Source: Lactarius indigo
Taxonomy: Eukaryota; Basidiomycota; Agaricomycetes; Russulales; Russulaceae
DNA length: 64,000 bases
Reading direction: 5' to 3'
Assembly: GCA_025766275.1 (NCBI GenBank)
Contig: JAFKAC010000013.1
Location: 558,001 to 622,000 of the forward strand
Position numbers and translations under genes: made by a program. Below the pieces are notes generated by a model. It searched no databases. It was not told the DNA's origin and worked only from the letters and a program-made list of their open reading frames with translations. Shown here piece by piece: positions 1 through 12,276 of this stretch; the first letter of the stretch is position 1; every line of letters starts with the position of its first letter.

Positions 1-54
1 AATTTTGCGTCTGTTTCGAGAAAAAAAAAAAACAGAGAGCTGACGGCCGCTTAG

Positions 55-201
55 GTCATCCCTTCGCTGTACGTCGTAGGCGTGATGACGGTGCAGCGGC
101 GGTTTGGATCTGTGAAGGAGGACGCGAAGGGAGAGTACGTTGCGTTGGACACGCGTCCTCCTTCGAACGACGAACTCGAGGACGGAGACGAGAAGTTATA
201 G
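55..201 (+). CDS. Last exon of a DOMON/cytochrome b561 gene cut by the window edge
   Basis: The acceptor is the TTAG ending at base 54. The exon reads 48 codons from VIPSLYVVGVMTV to NDELEDGDEKL and stops at TAG 199-201. The same exon ends the full copies at 14103-14105, 27678-27680 and 43843-43845, so this is the cytosolic tail after the last membrane helix of a type-b DOMON/b561 protein. Bases 1-54 are the end of the preceding intron. Its presence shows that the tandem array continues beyond the left edge. Only this exon can be judged, and it is open. Confidence 0.75.
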   Translation, partial: VIPSLYVVGVMTVQRRFGSVKEDAKGEYVALDTRPPSNDELEDGDEKL

Positions 202-526
202 AATGAATGCCTTAATTATGTTATGTATTGGCCCCGTTGGCCGCTTCTTGTCTCTTTTCTTGTCTCTGACGTGTATAATTGTGATGTCAGCGATTGACTT
301 GGCGGGTTGTAGTAACGTCGACAGTATGGAGAGCACTACCATGCAAGACCCATTTGTTACTGTGATCCGAAGCCAATTATCTATGCCGTGTCTACTGATG
401 GATGAAACTGTCCAAAACGTGAAAATAATCCGGGCATTTGTGATCACGGCATGGTTACCTACTTGCAGCTACTCCCCGACCCAAATTATCCCCTTCTGTC
501 TTTCTACGTCCAATAATTCCTTCAAA
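202..526. other. Intergenic: 3' UTR of DOMON/b561 and upstream region of the USE1-like relic
   Basis: No gene is seen. It begins with an imperfect palindrome around GGCCCCGTTGGCCGC, which is conserved behind every type-b copy. The rest is C/T-rich and leads to the ATG at 527. An open frame covers it, but its sequence is not kept in frame in the other units, so I read it as chance. Confidence 0.5.
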
Positions 527-1438
527 ATGTCAGCTGTCGAACAGGTCGCCCGCGACCGGGTTAACCTGCTCCGCCTTGTGCGGCGTCTCGACAAATCCGT
601 CTACTCATGGCTGACTGGGGTACGTGGCGCAACTCGACGCAATGGCTCATATCCCGAGAGGGTGCTACAGGTGCATCCGTTGTTCAGTGAGGTCCCCAAG
701 GAGACTCAACGTATTTCTTGTAGCAAGTGACGCACGCCTGAAGATTGCTGGGAAACGTGGAGCTCGACAATGAGATTTATGGTGAGTGCTCTTAAATCCT
801 CATTCTCGAAAAACCCAAACACAAGGGGACTTTGGCACTGGCGGACATCTGTGGCCTGCTGGACAGGCCAAACGTCTCTATGCTATCCGTCAACGAGGTA
901 CGTCGCCATGTGTATACTGAAAATGCCTTTATCAATTTCCCTTCCTTATTTTTTTTCAGCAGGTCGCTCCTGAGCCTTCGCGTCTCGAGCCATTCCTTCC
1001 TTCCTTCCTATCGTACCGCGCACGTCCCCATCTGTCACCCGAAAATCTGATCTGCTCACAGTCCAACGCCTTGCACCACCCTCGCACGTCACGTCAGGTC
1101 TCTTCAGCACTGAGGATGCGGAGGCCGGGCCTCCGCAGCCGTAGCCGCGGCGGACATGGACCTACGTAGTCCTTAGCTCGATTGACGACGAGTCCCGCGC
1201 CTTCTTCCCCATACCGGACGTCGTCCACGACAGGCGCGCGCAACACGGGGGGCGGCGCAGGCCAGACGCGGAGCGCTTCTCCGGCGCGCCGCGGAAGAGA
1301 GGGTGAGCGCGAACCTGGAGGTGATGAGGCGGTATCACCGCGGGAAGGCACTTGGAACGACGTGTCTGACGATATCGAGCGTCGGTCGTCGTCGCAATTG
1401 CGTTTTTGGTCACGTTCTTTGTCATTCAATTCACATGA
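527..1438 (+). pseudogene. USE1-like tail-anchored SNARE relic, unit A
   Basis: The N-terminus reads MSAVEQVARDRVNLLRLVRR, followed by a likely GTACGT...CTACAG intron. Later exons give a LLGNVELDNEI stretch, ADICGLL (about 843-865) and an acidic/Ser-Gly-rich part near 1170-1330. The 3' end encodes a hydrophobic tail, VVVAIAFLVTFFVIQFT, directly before TGA 1436-1438, as in tail-anchored SNAREs. Helix, linker and C-terminal anchor suit the ER SNARE USE1, but this is recognition from memory only. Two lesions are shared by all units: a TGA just before KLLGNVE and an extra base before the tail (GTCGGTC) that puts it out of frame. This copy also differs just after SVY (SWLTG for EAGWG). It converges on NLR1. 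Confidence 0.4.
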
Positions 1439-1677
1439 GGGACGATGTGGGAGACGGCAGTTGGACGTCATGATCAACCAGTTACTTTTCCCGGGTTATC
1501 GAATGTGTGTGTCGGGATTTCGACGAACCCATGTTACTTGATGGCAAAGCGTCGACAACTTGTCTGTGACTGAGTTATCAGCGTGTACTGCCTCAATGAA
1601 CTATAATCAGCTGTAGCACGTCACATTACAGTTGGGACCGCATAAAGAAAATCAACGGGTTACTATAGCGGTTCTAT

Positions 1678-4600
1678 CTAGGTGTTAATACAAGTAGTCC
1701 AATCATGCCCATGTACGAAAGTCGACAGATCGAGGCGGGTTTCGTGTTCGCCGGCAACCCAGATATTACTCGGGCGATGAAGATGTGCCCTATGCGTTTG
1801 CGGGATCCACATGAGGAGTTCGCCTCCACTACCACATATCCACCCTTCCTCATTGATCTCGGAGTGGTTAGTGAAGTCGACGCGGCTTATAGTTTCTATA
1901 CTTCCTGTAGTAGCGTCCAACATACGAATTGTCCGATCGCTCGAGCCGGAGACGATGCGGTGGCCATCTGGCGAGAATCCCACAGATTGGACCCCATCTG
2001 TGTGACCAGTAAATGGGCCGGCCTCTGTCTCTCCCGTGCTGGCGTTCCACACACGAATTGTTCGATCGAAGGAGCCCGACACGATGCGGTGGCCATCTGG
2101 CGAGAATCCCACAGACTCGACCGAATACGTGTGACCAGTAAATGGGCCGGCCTCTGTCTCTCCCGTGCTGGCGTTCCACACACGAATTGTTCGATCGGCC
2201 GAGCCTGACACGATGCGGTGGCCATCTGGCGAGAATCCCACAGACCAGACCCAATCCGTGTGACCAGTAAATGGGCCGGCCTCTATCTCTCCCGTGCTGG
2301 CGTTCCACACACGAATTGTTCGATCGAAGGAGCCCGACACGATGCGGTGGCCATCTGGCGAGAATCCCACAGACTCGACCGAATACGTGTGACCAGTAAA
2401 TGGGCCGGCCACTGTCTCTCCCGTGCTGGCGTTCCACACACGAATTGTTCGATCGCGCGAGCCTGACACGATGCGGTGGCCATCTGGTGAGAATCCCACA
2501 GACGAGACCCAATCCGTGTGACCAGTAAATGGGCCGGCCTCTATCTCTCCCGTGCTGGCGTTCCACACACGAATTGTTCGATCGGAAGAGCCTGACACGA
2601 TGCGGTGGCCATCTGGCGAGAATGCCACAGACCAGACCGAAGACGTGTGACCAGTAAATGGGCCAGCCTCTATCTCTCCCGTGCTGGCGTTCCACACACG
2701 AATTGTTCGATCGCGCGAGCTTGAGACGATGCGGTGGCCATCTGGTGAGAATGCCACACACTCGACCGAAGATGAGTGACCAGTAAATGGGCCAGCCTCT
2801 GTCTCTCCCGTGCTGGCGTTCCATACACGAATTGTTTGGTCGTGCGAGCTTGAGACGATGCGGTGGCCATCTGGCAAGAATGCCACACATTCGACCGAAT
2901 CCGTGTGACCAGTAAATGGGCCGGCCTCTGTCTCTCCCGTACTGGCGTTCCACACACGAATTGTTCGATCGGAAGAGCTGAGACGATACGGTGGCCATCT
3001 GGCGAGAATCCCACAGACTTGACCAAATTTTTGTGACCAGTAAATGGGCCAGCCTCTGTCTTTCCAGTGCTGGCGTTCCACACACGAATTGTTCGATCGG
3101 ACGAGCCTGAGACGATGCGGTGGCCATCTGGCGAGAATCCCACAGACATGACCGAAGACGTGTGACCAGTAAATGGGCCGGCCACTGTCTCTCCCGTGCT
3201 GGCGTTCCACACACGAATTGTTCGATCGGCCGAGCCTGAGACGATGCGGTGGCCATCTGGCGAGAATCCCACAGACCGAGACCGAATCCGTGTGACCAGT
3301 AAATGGGCCGGCCTCTGTCTCTCCCGTGCTGGCGTTCCACACACGAATTGTTCGATCGGCGAGCCTGACACGATGCGGTGGCCATCTGGCGAGAATCCCA
3401 CAGACATGACCGAATCCGTGTGACCAGTAAATGGGCCGGCCACTGTCTCTCCCGTGCTGGCGTTCCACACACGAATTGTTCGATCGGCCGAGCCTGAGAC
3501 GATGCGGTGGCCATCTGGCGAGAGTCCCACAGAATAGACCGAATTCCGTGTGACCAGTAAATGGGCCGGCCATCTGTCTCTCCCGTGCTGGCGTTCCACA
3601 CACGAATTGTTCCATCGCGCGAGCCTGACACGATGCGCTGGCCATCCGGTGAGATTGCAATGGAATTGGACCCAACCCTCAAAGCTTGGAATCACCATCT
3701 CCGATGATGGCCAATGAGAAATTCGCCCACGTTCCACCCGTAATATTCCGAGGAAATGAGCTGGAATAACGTGCGAAGATAGGAGATAGAGACGGCGCAA
3801 ATGGTAAAGCAGAAAGATAGACATGTGGTGCACTCTTTGCCATGGCCATCCCGAAATGCCGTATAAATATAGACGCATCATTGACCAACGACCTCAATCT
3901 CTCTAGTTCCGTCTCAGAAACCTGTTTCAATCGTAGCTATTAGTTGTCCGTCTTCCTCATCCGATCGACGATTGTACTCACACCTTGTTTATTGGCTTGA
4001 CCAGAGCCTAACCACGTCTTCGTAGTCGAGCACGCCGCGGAAGCAAGACCCAGATGGCTTGTCAAGCTGAGGGCCTCCAACCAAAACAGAAGTTTCTGCT
4101 CGAACAAACTTGCAAGTTTTCCAAACAGATCGCTTTCGAAACCAATATGTTCCATATGATCATCCCAGAAACGACACGCGTATAACAGAGCAGGTGGGAT
4201 ATGTTTATCAACGCGCGAGCTGAGGTCTGCGACATCTTTGTTGGCAAGATATGACTGTTTCGAGACTTGCATATGTTGAATTTGAGGTCTTTGAGCAGTA
4301 GATTGAGACAGGAATGGGCCAATTGATGGTGAGCGTCATCAAGGTCGACGCAAAAATTGCCGCTCTTCTCTTTAGTGGTGAGGAAATCGCGGAACGATGT
4401 ATGGAGGGGAATGATGGGAAGGTTTTCATCGATGAATTGACATTACTCAAGCAATGAGCCTAGGCGACGGAGTAACCTAGCGACGGCATTACCGTCGGAG
4501 GCGTGGTCGGAGGCGTGTCGCAGAGTGGTCAATGAGCGGATACTGAGGGCTTCAAATGAGGCAATCAGCTGTCCCACAACTGAGCGAAAAAGTAGCCGGG

Positions 4601-7333
4601 AGTTCTCGTGAGTGAAGTATCCTTCAAGGACTTCTTTGTATAACTCGTCCAATGGGTCTTGTCCACGGCGATCCGCAGTGAGCTTCAAAAGGTGATTTAT
4701 ACAATTATCTGGCTCAAGCCAAAGACGTCGGGAGGGTTTAAGATGTATCCACATGCGACCGCAGCCCACTGAAACGAATCCTCTGCCCTTTGTGTCAGCT
4801 TGTCGCCGTAGGTTTTGAACACGTCTGAAGGAAGCTCCTTCTGGAGTAACGCGGAAATATCGTTATATGTCGTAGCAGCCAGCTTAGTGTCATTCATGTA
4901 TTTGATTTCGACGCCTCCGACTCCGATGAACGCAGACTCGATGGCGTGCTCAGGTCGCGAGGTGATGAGTACACGAAATTTCGATGGCAGTTTAGAAATG
5001 GCTCCAGCAAGAAATTGTGTAAGCCGTTTTTACTGGTTACATCCCCGCTCTCGTCCAAGGCATCGATTACGACAAGAATAGGACCAACGATGTGCAGATC
5101 GTTCAGTGGTTCCAGGATGAGCGATTCGAAGCAGGGTTCTATAGTCACTGGGTGCCAGACTCGAAGAGAAGAGTTGTCCTTTACGGACCTTTCCCAGCGC
5201 GGCTTTAAACGAAGGATAGCGGTCGGAGAGATCGCGAGCAAGAGTCGTGAAGAGGTGATAAGGTTTCGATTGCTCCTTCCGTAAGAAGATAAACGATGAC
5301 GTAAGACGATGGATTTTGTCGAAGCGATGCGCGATCTCATGCGCAATCGAAGACTTTCCCGTGCCTGCTTGCCCGAAAAGAACCAGACAACGCTCCGAAT
5401 CGGGGTCAGTCCACCCAATCGACGATGAAGTCCAAGAACGCCGTGCGTGTTCCCGTAAGACAGCCTTTGTCGGGCCTGAATCGTGAACCTGTCCCGTATG
5501 GAATTTCTCCGATTTTTCTATCCAGTTCTATAACGATTGTCAGATCGATAACGTTCAAGTTATCAGAACTACGTACCTGCATCCGAGACTTGGCTAGACA
5601 CCCACTTCAGCTGGGTAGCCATCCCGTCGAGCTGACTCGAAACGATTCCCACATCATCCAGAATTTGGAGTGCGGTTATCTGTGTAGGTGATGCTAGCCT
5701 CGTCCAGGAAAGCCTTTCGGTGTTCGAGAAGGGTGGCGCGGAAGTCCTCGATATTTTTGTCGACTTGGCTGCCTGTATTCTTCAATATTCGTTTCCCTAA
5801 AGAAAACCTCATGTTTACGTCGGCCACTGAAATGGGTAAAAATCGCGTACATAATTGCGCATCCTTTGCGTATGACCGGATAAAGTCACAGCAATTGCAA
5901 ACGTGCTGTAACATGAGCGTAAGGATTTGTGCCTGCCTGGAATCACGCCGGATCGCTTTGAAACGGTCTTCCTGGTTTGCGAAATCAAACGCATCGTGCA
6001 TGGCGACAAGTAAGGTTCTGATGTTGTCGTCGCGTTGAAACTGTTCTAGGAGGGTCTAGCACCCGAATAAACACTGCATGAGTATTTCAATCCAACAGTA
6101 GCGCAGACAGATCACCTTGGGAATCGCAAATAGTAGGCCTATATGCCATCTTCGCATACGGGTGAAGCTGAACACAAAATTCGGCTTGGTCAGGGATTGG
6201 CAAAAAGGACGGACGATATAACGCACCTCTGCAACCGGGCTCACAGTATCCATCACCCACTTGATCCTCCCAAGAGCACTTTCCCATTTACTCGAGAGAT
6301 TGATCGTCGCTATAGCTTCACCGGCACCATGGAGAGCACTCTCGGCAGGCGACGCTCCCAGTCGATCGGCCGCTGGCGGGATAGGGATGTTGATCTCGCT
6401 AGGAAGGCGATCAGGTAGGAGGTGAGAGTAGTTTCAGAGCCGGTGGCGATGGTGGATCGAGTGGGATTCGTGGACTCCTGGGCCACAGAGGGCCCCTCAG
6501 CTTCTCCAGAAGGCGAGTCGTTGATTGACGTTGATCGGATAACGGGGGGCGTTGATGGGCAAGATCGGATCGGAAGTTGTGTTCGGTGACACAATGACTG
6601 TCAAGTAAAGCGTGACCGACTCTCCAGCCTGTCTATCGCCATTGGTGAGGACAAAAGGTGTGTCTATCATCCGAGGTATTAGTTAGTCGAACAAGCGAGG
6701 CTAATAAGAAACGAACCGATCATGGATTCGACAGGTATCATCTCATGCGATCCGATAAGGACATCTCGACGTGCGAACCGTTCCGCATAAAGATGTAGTA
6801 TAAGAGGTGTAGACGGTTGCAGAATACTGAACAGACTCAGCCGAAGAAAGGCACTAAAAGGGACTTGGATGGCTCACAATGCACCAAGACTCTCGGCCCA
6901 CCTCGCGGTCCGCCTCTTGGCCGGAACACTTGGTGTCTTCTTTTCTATCGCCTGACTGGCGACAGTAACAAAGAACTTTAGGCCAGAAAACATTCTTGAG
7001 ACGAGGAACATTGAGTGCCCGGAGGACTGAAGAAGAAATTAAAATACTATCGGAGAATCAACGGGTTAGAATTCAAGTACGTACCCGTGACTTCAACACG
7101 GAGTTGGGACGGGCCTCCCTGCAGCTCGGCGTCTCGAGGGCTGTCCAAGGACAGTTCTTGACTGAGTATCGGAGCACAGAAAAGGGGACGGAAGCACCCT
7201 CTTCCTGGATTTCGCGATGATGAGGGACCACGGCTGGGGTGGTGGGTTACCATCAAGTGAGCACGAGACCATGGCCATCTACGCACGAATTCGAAGGGAC
7301 TTGCCCACGCTCTGAATGTTGTGCGGCAGCCAT
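1678..7333 (-). pseudogene. NLR1: C2-NACHT-WD40 STAND receptor, broken
   Basis: This has the same layout as NLR3. It starts at ATG 7333 (MAAAQHSE...) and runs through split C2 exons (about 7230-6720), a Ser/Thr/Pro-rich linker (about 6660-6290), a helical region (6050-5590), the NACHT domain (about 5530-3960) and 14 WD40 repeats, ending at 1678. Walker A (GQAGTGKSS, near 5360) and Walker B (VVIDALDES, near 5060) are readable, but no single frame joins them to the rest. Frame changes are visible near 5150, 4890, 4700, 4450 and 4270. In the WD40 part they fall near 3590, 3545, 3360, 3280 and 2968. The last repeats (to 1678) are open. Family role: fungal STAND sensors of non-self or incompatibility. 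It pairs with NLR4 in NACHT indels. Confidence 0.8.
1893..3680 (-). repeat. 14 near-identical 129 bp WD40 repeats (NLR1)
   Basis: The motif GATGCGGTGGCCATC recurs every 129 bases (43 residues) 14 times. Several repeats at the 5' end of the coding strand differ by one-base indels that shift the frame. Confidence 0.9.
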
Positions 7334-7931
7334 ACTGGATAGGATAGTGTTTTGGAGTTCAGTGGAATGGAGGATAGAGTGAGGGTGCGGTTCGAGCGTC
7401 CAAGTGAGCACGAGCTGTCCACGCGATAAGGCCCAACTTGGAGCTCCAGCTGTGGAATTCCGAATACTCCCACAGCTGTCAAGGGTGACGTTCGTTATCT
7501 ATTGGTCCAGACTTCATTTTTTTATGCTCTTTTAGAACTCACAAAATGTTGCACCCTTAGCAAGGTCCTTAATAGTGATTGCAGTCAAATTGTCTGGCAT
7601 TCCCATAAATTCACGTTCAAAGTGGACCTAGAGTGAACAGCAGATCCGGCGGTCCAAGTCAATGCGTCGATAGCTGGCTGACTAATAAGTTTCAGCGCTG
7701 CTGCTTATCTAATTTAGGGACACCAATGGGGATCCACACTGGAACATGCCGAAGAAGCACGGTGATGGATTAGACCGCCTTCAGACCTGGATTTGGCACT
7801 CTTACTGTAACGACGACCGGACTCCGGACCCTGCGCTTGCCAATCCCACTCTCCCGCACAAACCACGGACTAATGGGCGGGCCATACCCATAAGAGTGTG
7901 CAAAGTGCCTCCGATTTATTGGCCATTATCG
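7334..7931. other. Divergent intergenic region between NLR1 and a DOMON/b561 gene
   Basis: About 600 bases separate the two divergent starts, so it should hold both promoters. No conserved site could be named with confidence. Unlike units B and D, it lacks the short Helitron-like insertion: compare 7738-7765 with 21036-21150. Confidence 0.5.
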
Positions 7932-9742
7932 ATGAGGATATCCAGTGGTGATACACGAAACTTTTACTGGCAGCGGACCTCTTCCTCACCGCCTCGCCTG
8001 CCTGTCAAGAGTAGGGTAAACCCGGTCTCCTCCCATCCAGTGCACCTTTTATCCTCCCTCCTACACATTGCACAACTCCTCGACCACCACCGCTTGCAGC
8101 AAAAGAGGCAGTGGTTTGGTTCTGCCCATGACTCGCTGTTCAGTGACGTGCGCGAGCAGTTTCTTTTCATCAGGAGATGAGATGTTCCTACGATTATCGT
8201 TATGTCCACCGAGTGTGACGTGAATGGTGCCACAGCACGAGGTACGTGGGTTCCAGATCGACGTGACTCTGGACAGCCGAGCGTCCTAACAGATGTCTTA
8301 CGCAGCACGGGCAAGTCGAGGCTGGGCTGGATGACCATGTATATTATACACGCAACCCTTCTCTCCCAAAAACTCACCCGGCGCTGATGCTGCTACGCAG
8401 CGACTTTGGGCGTAAAGTGGCCGACAGCCCCACGGTGGCCGTGTGACCTTCGCCTGGCGTGGACTGGCGACAACGGCACTGTGGCGCTCTCGCAGCGCAA
8501 GGCGCTGTACGAGGTCATGCAGACGCTGGATCTGCACCCTCCGTCCGCAGCCAAGCTCTCGCTCGATCGATACCTACGTGCGTGCTCCCCCCATATCGTT
8601 TCCGTTTCACCTTTCGAAGGAGTCGTTCTATAGGTCATCCATAGAGAATCCCCAGATAGCGTTCACTGCGAAACGTGAGTACTGTATATATTATACGGGG
8701 CTTTTGTACTTGACGTTTTGTGTAGGCCCGCCTGACGGGATGCAGAACATCACCTAGGCATTCAGCTGCACACCCCTAGGGTCGGATGACCCGAATGCAC
8801 CCATCTCGATACACCACAAGATCGGCCGCGGCGTGCTCAACCTGACGTGCATCCCTATCACCCCCGCCGAGTCACCAGAACCGGTCCCCCCTCCTCCCCC
8901 AGTGCATCCCAGGCATTCCTGCTCCCATCCCGAAGACAAAGATGACGACGACGACGACAAGAAGGCCGAAGATGAGGGTGAAAACCACGAGTGACGATGA
9001 TGGGTGGGGCGGGTTCTGCGAGCTTGGTGCACGGCGCGCTCTGTACTGAGGGGTTCTTGCTCGTGTTGCCGTCTGGCGCACTCGTGGCTCGATATGCAAA
9101 GGCGTTCGGAAGCGTTCCTGCTTCACCGCCTGCATTAATTCGTCGTCGGTTCGTGTCTCCTCCCCTCCACTAGTCGAGCTTCACTCAACTGTGCGTTATT
9201 CAGCCGGCGCCTCCATCTCAGGAGGCATGCTCGCGTATCTGTTCATGAATGACCACAGCTTGGGCATGGCACACAAGGTGATGGCGTGATGTCACCTGAC
9301 TTCCCCGTACTGACGACCGACCCTTCTCGAGGTGGGGGGTGCCGGCCTCGTGCTGCTGTACGTCGTGCAGTTCGCGATTGGGAGCTGGGTCCACCGCATC
9401 CCAGCAGAGAGCCACATTAGCGCGCACGGTGCGTTGCTGGCAGGCTTAAGCGCCACAATCGTCCTGCTCGGATCTTACCAGACGTGGCTTGGCCTCGTCG
9501 CGGCTGGCCACGACACGCCCGTGTTGTGCTAATTGTGAGTATTACACCAACTCTGAGGAAAGTGCGAATTGCTGAGGGCCACGTTCGAATCGCTTTAGTC
9601 CATCTTTTCCCTGTACGTTTTTGGCGTGGTGATGGTGAAGTGGCGGTTTGGGTCCGTGCAGGTGGCCGAAAAAGGAGAGGGGTCGGCGTTGGACATGCGC
9701 GCTCCGAACGATGAGCTCGCGGACGGCGGCAAGAAATTATAG
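7932..9742 (+). pseudogene. Type-c DOMON/cytochrome b561 gene, broken (unit A)
   Basis: This matches the secreted CDH-type cytochrome plus b561 family (see 36826-38754). Signs of decay are clear. The signal-peptide exon after ATG 7932 has lost a base, so the hydrophobic run is out of frame. In the DOMON exon near 8410-8450 the Met expected as axial haem ligand is Val (GTGGCC for ATGGCC), and the Trp of VVVWP is a TGA stop. The stretch with the second b561 histidine (near 9105) is rearranged. TM segments with HGALCTEGFLLVLPSGALVA (near 9030) and the YQTWLGL helix remain. The 3' exon ends with NDELADGGKKL and TAG 9740-9742, as in type a. So the gene is a mosaic of type a (ends) and type c (middle). 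Confidence 0.7.
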
Positions 9743-9823
9743 ATACATTGGCCAGTTGGCGGCTTTCTTTTTATTATCTCTGTTATGTCTCTGTGCTCTG
9801 TGATCTAGAGCGAGGTGTGACTA

Positions 9824-9831
9824 TGACGTCA
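9824..9831. promoter_or_regulatory. CRE-type palindrome upstream of API5, unit A
   Basis: TGACGTCA, a perfect binding palindrome for CREB/ATF-like bZIP factors, lies about 200 bases upstream of the API5 coding start. It is kept at the same place in all four units (23343, 39556, 53658). Confidence 0.5.
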
Positions 9832-9975
9832 GTGGTTCGAGGGATCCGAACTCGCAGCCGACTCTGATCATGTGGTGGTGCCAGATACAAACTCCGTCGT
9901 CCGTTCTCCTCCCTCCCCCTATTTCCTCCCACTCACGCATACACACATACACCCGCCGAGTAGAGAAAACATGTA

Positions 9976-11974
9976 TTGAGTCTCACGATAAAGTTGGCCC
10001 ATTCCCACTATACGTCGCTCAGACTCATGGCTGCCAGCAATATTGCCAAGAAGGCGTTCCCGGATCTCAAAGAAGATGCTATTAATGCTGTGTATGACCT
10101 CTGTGAAGACCAGGACCGCAATGTGCGTCGTGCGAGATATCGCACCGTCCATCAGCTGACTCTTTTATTTATATTTTACAGATACGAATCGAAGGGTACA
10201 AGGCTATCGTTCGGATGTCCGAGGAGCAACCCAGGTGGTTGGAACGGAACATAGGCGTGTTGGTGCAATTGCTACAGAGCGGTGCGTTCCCGCCTTGTCC
10301 TGGTGGAGGAACTACGCCTTAATGTTGTTGTTCGGCGGTTTTTCCCCAAGACGAACCAGAGGTCGGGTATCAAGATGGCGCTCATACAGCACCTCGAGCT
10401 CGACTCAATGGTCACCCTCGGCGTCCTCTGCGACCAGATCGTGCCCCAAACGACCCCATGGAAGATGAAGACAAGACCGTCTGCGAGCACCTCCGCGCGC
10501 TCGTCGTCGCGTTCCTCGCCCAGGATGCACGGAAGCCCCTCCTCGCGCATCTACAGGACTAAGGGTGCGGTTCCGCAGAGCAAGAAGATGCGCTTATAGA
10601 CATCCTCATCAAGGTACTTGGCGTGATTCACCTTCCTAGCTCCTGGGGCACTAACGCTCTCACAGGTTCTATTCAAATACCCCACAGTGGACGCGGCGAA
10701 GATCATCGAGGACATCTTCGTCTTCCTACCCCCGTTCAACGACGGACGAGCAACGCGCCACGGGAACGAGCTCGTGCAATTGCTGCTTGCGCGCGCTGCC
10801 TCAGCACTCGGGGAGGACCTCGCGCCTGGGCGGAACTCAGCGAGCTTGGAGCAGTCCCGCGGGTACCTCGCGCTGTCGGACTCCTATGCCGCACGAATGG
10901 CACCGCGGATCCAGCGCAGCTCTTGCGTTTCTACTGCACATCCTCTCTCATGGGCAAAATGACGCTCGGAAGGCTGTCCCGGGAATCGCGCGCGTTCTTC
11001 GTCGCGCGTCTGGCTGGCGTCCCTTCGGCGTGCAGTCATCAGAAGAGCCTGGAGTCTAGCGAGTTCGCGTCGGTGCGGCAGCAGGTCGTAGACGCGCTGA
11101 GCGTAATCCTTCCCGTGCGTCTGTTGCGACGACTACCCGTGCCTCGCCACGCTCACCGTCTCTCTTTTCCAAGCAGTTTTTTCACCCAAGTAGGCTCCGT
11201 CGGACACGCAAGCGTGGGGGTCGTGCGAAATTCTATTACAGGTTGGCGGACCATGACCTTGCGGGAGGATTGACAGACGTAATCACTGTCTTTTTCTTTC
11301 CCGCGTCCAGAGGAAGGAACAGCAAACCAACTGGACCGTTCCAGCGCCTCTCCACTCAGTTCTGACTGAGATCTCTCGTCTAGCTAATGAACAACAGAGT
11401 CCTGAGTCGAAACGGGTAGCGGATCTCAGCAGGGTTTGCCTTCAAGCCTTTCTCTTCTGTCCTTGCCCTCTTCAACCGATACTTTTTTTTTCGGCACACT
11501 AAATTAGGCGCTGAACCGCTAATCAACTCAACACCCACTTCTTGCAAAACCGCCGCCGCTGCCGCCCCACCATCGTCACCACCTCCCGACACCAAAGAGT
11601 TTGTCGACGCACCACCACCTCCAAGTAAGCGGAAAGCAGGGCGAGAAGAGCCAGCCGCACTACCTCATGAGCAAAACGGAACTCAGCTGTCCATCCGAGG
11701 GCAGTATGCCTGTCCACGACGTCATCCCAGGCATATCACCTCGTCTTCATCTCCTCAGCAGTCGGTAGGCTCGGGCGCGTCGACTCCAGTAGAAGCAGTG
11801 GAAGATGGCGACCGACGGCAGCAGCAGTCATCAACGACAGCGACAACAAAGCATCTGAAAGTGGCGGACGAGGAGAAATCATCATTGTTACTGCGGATGG
11901 GACATCAACGCCGTCTACCGGCGGGGGTGCGTAGCCGACAGGGATTGAAATCAAAGCCCCCACCCACACGGTAG
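9976..11974 (+). pseudogene. API5-like gene, broken (unit A)
   Basis: Homology to API5/AAC-11, a nuclear HEAT-repeat anti-apoptotic scaffold, is clear. MAASNIAKKAFPDLKEDAIN and YDLCEDQD match the first helices, and IRIEGYKAIVRMSEEQ, QHLELDSMVTLGVLCDQI and IIEDIFVFLPPFNDG follow. Introns start GTGCGT (10135 and after LLQSG) and GTACTT. The tail has a basic PSKRKAGREEP stretch like an NLS; the end is set at TAG 11972-11974 but is uncertain. The family's first 40-50 residues are not found upstream of about 9976. Disablements: a 3-codon loss in KFFKAF, a frame loss before the IKMALIQ exon, a second near the VPPDDP equivalent (reads VPQTTPWK), a TAA after LAHLQD, and a frameshift after GYLALSD. 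Confidence 0.7.
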
Positions 11975-12276
11975 CAGCAGTAGCAGCAGCGCCTGGATCT
12001 GCTGACGCCTGCAGGGATACCGGACCTTTCGGTTGGGATCAGCACCAAGGGTGCCGCACGCTCGCGTTCGTATACACACTCTCTGCTCGAGAGGATACAG
12101 CGAGAGGGAACTTGATAGTAGCAGGGTGAAGTTTAGTTTACTATAGTTGAAGAACTCATGATCCCCCAAATTATTTATGACCGTTATGTGACCAACCAGC
12201 GTTGTGCGTCTAAGTAAACTTTAAATCCTGTGTCTGTCCGTGAGAGCACAGACGTGTCCGCCTATTGCGCTCTTCG
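11975..12276. other. Intergenic, API5 to DOMON/b561
   Basis: It starts with a (GCAGTA/GCAGCA) triplet run and then has mixed sequence to the ATG at 12277. No gene is visible. It is conserved in units B and C. Confidence 0.5.

Noticed and set aside
140..730. 196-codon plus-strand frame before the USE1-like relic
   Set aside because: It starts inside the DOMON/b561 tail exon, runs through the 3' UTR, and is not kept in frame in the other units.
1705..2466. Long plus-strand open frames rich in [14 protein letters not shown] across the WD40 blocks
   Set aside because: They are antisense shadows of the WD40 repeats and appear in every NLR copy.
1893..3680. Regular 129 bp direct repeats resembling a CRISPR or satellite array
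   Set aside because: The repeats translate to 43-residue WD40 units in one frame on the minus strand; the long period and coding frame exclude CRISPR and satellite DNA.
2670..3881. Minus-strand frames with repeated [10 protein letters not shown] or [12 protein letters not shown]
   Set aside because: These are the other two minus-strand frames of the same repeats, opened only by repetition.
10272..10550. Antisense frames over the API5 copies
   Set aside because: They are complementary to recognised API5 exons and have no features of their own.
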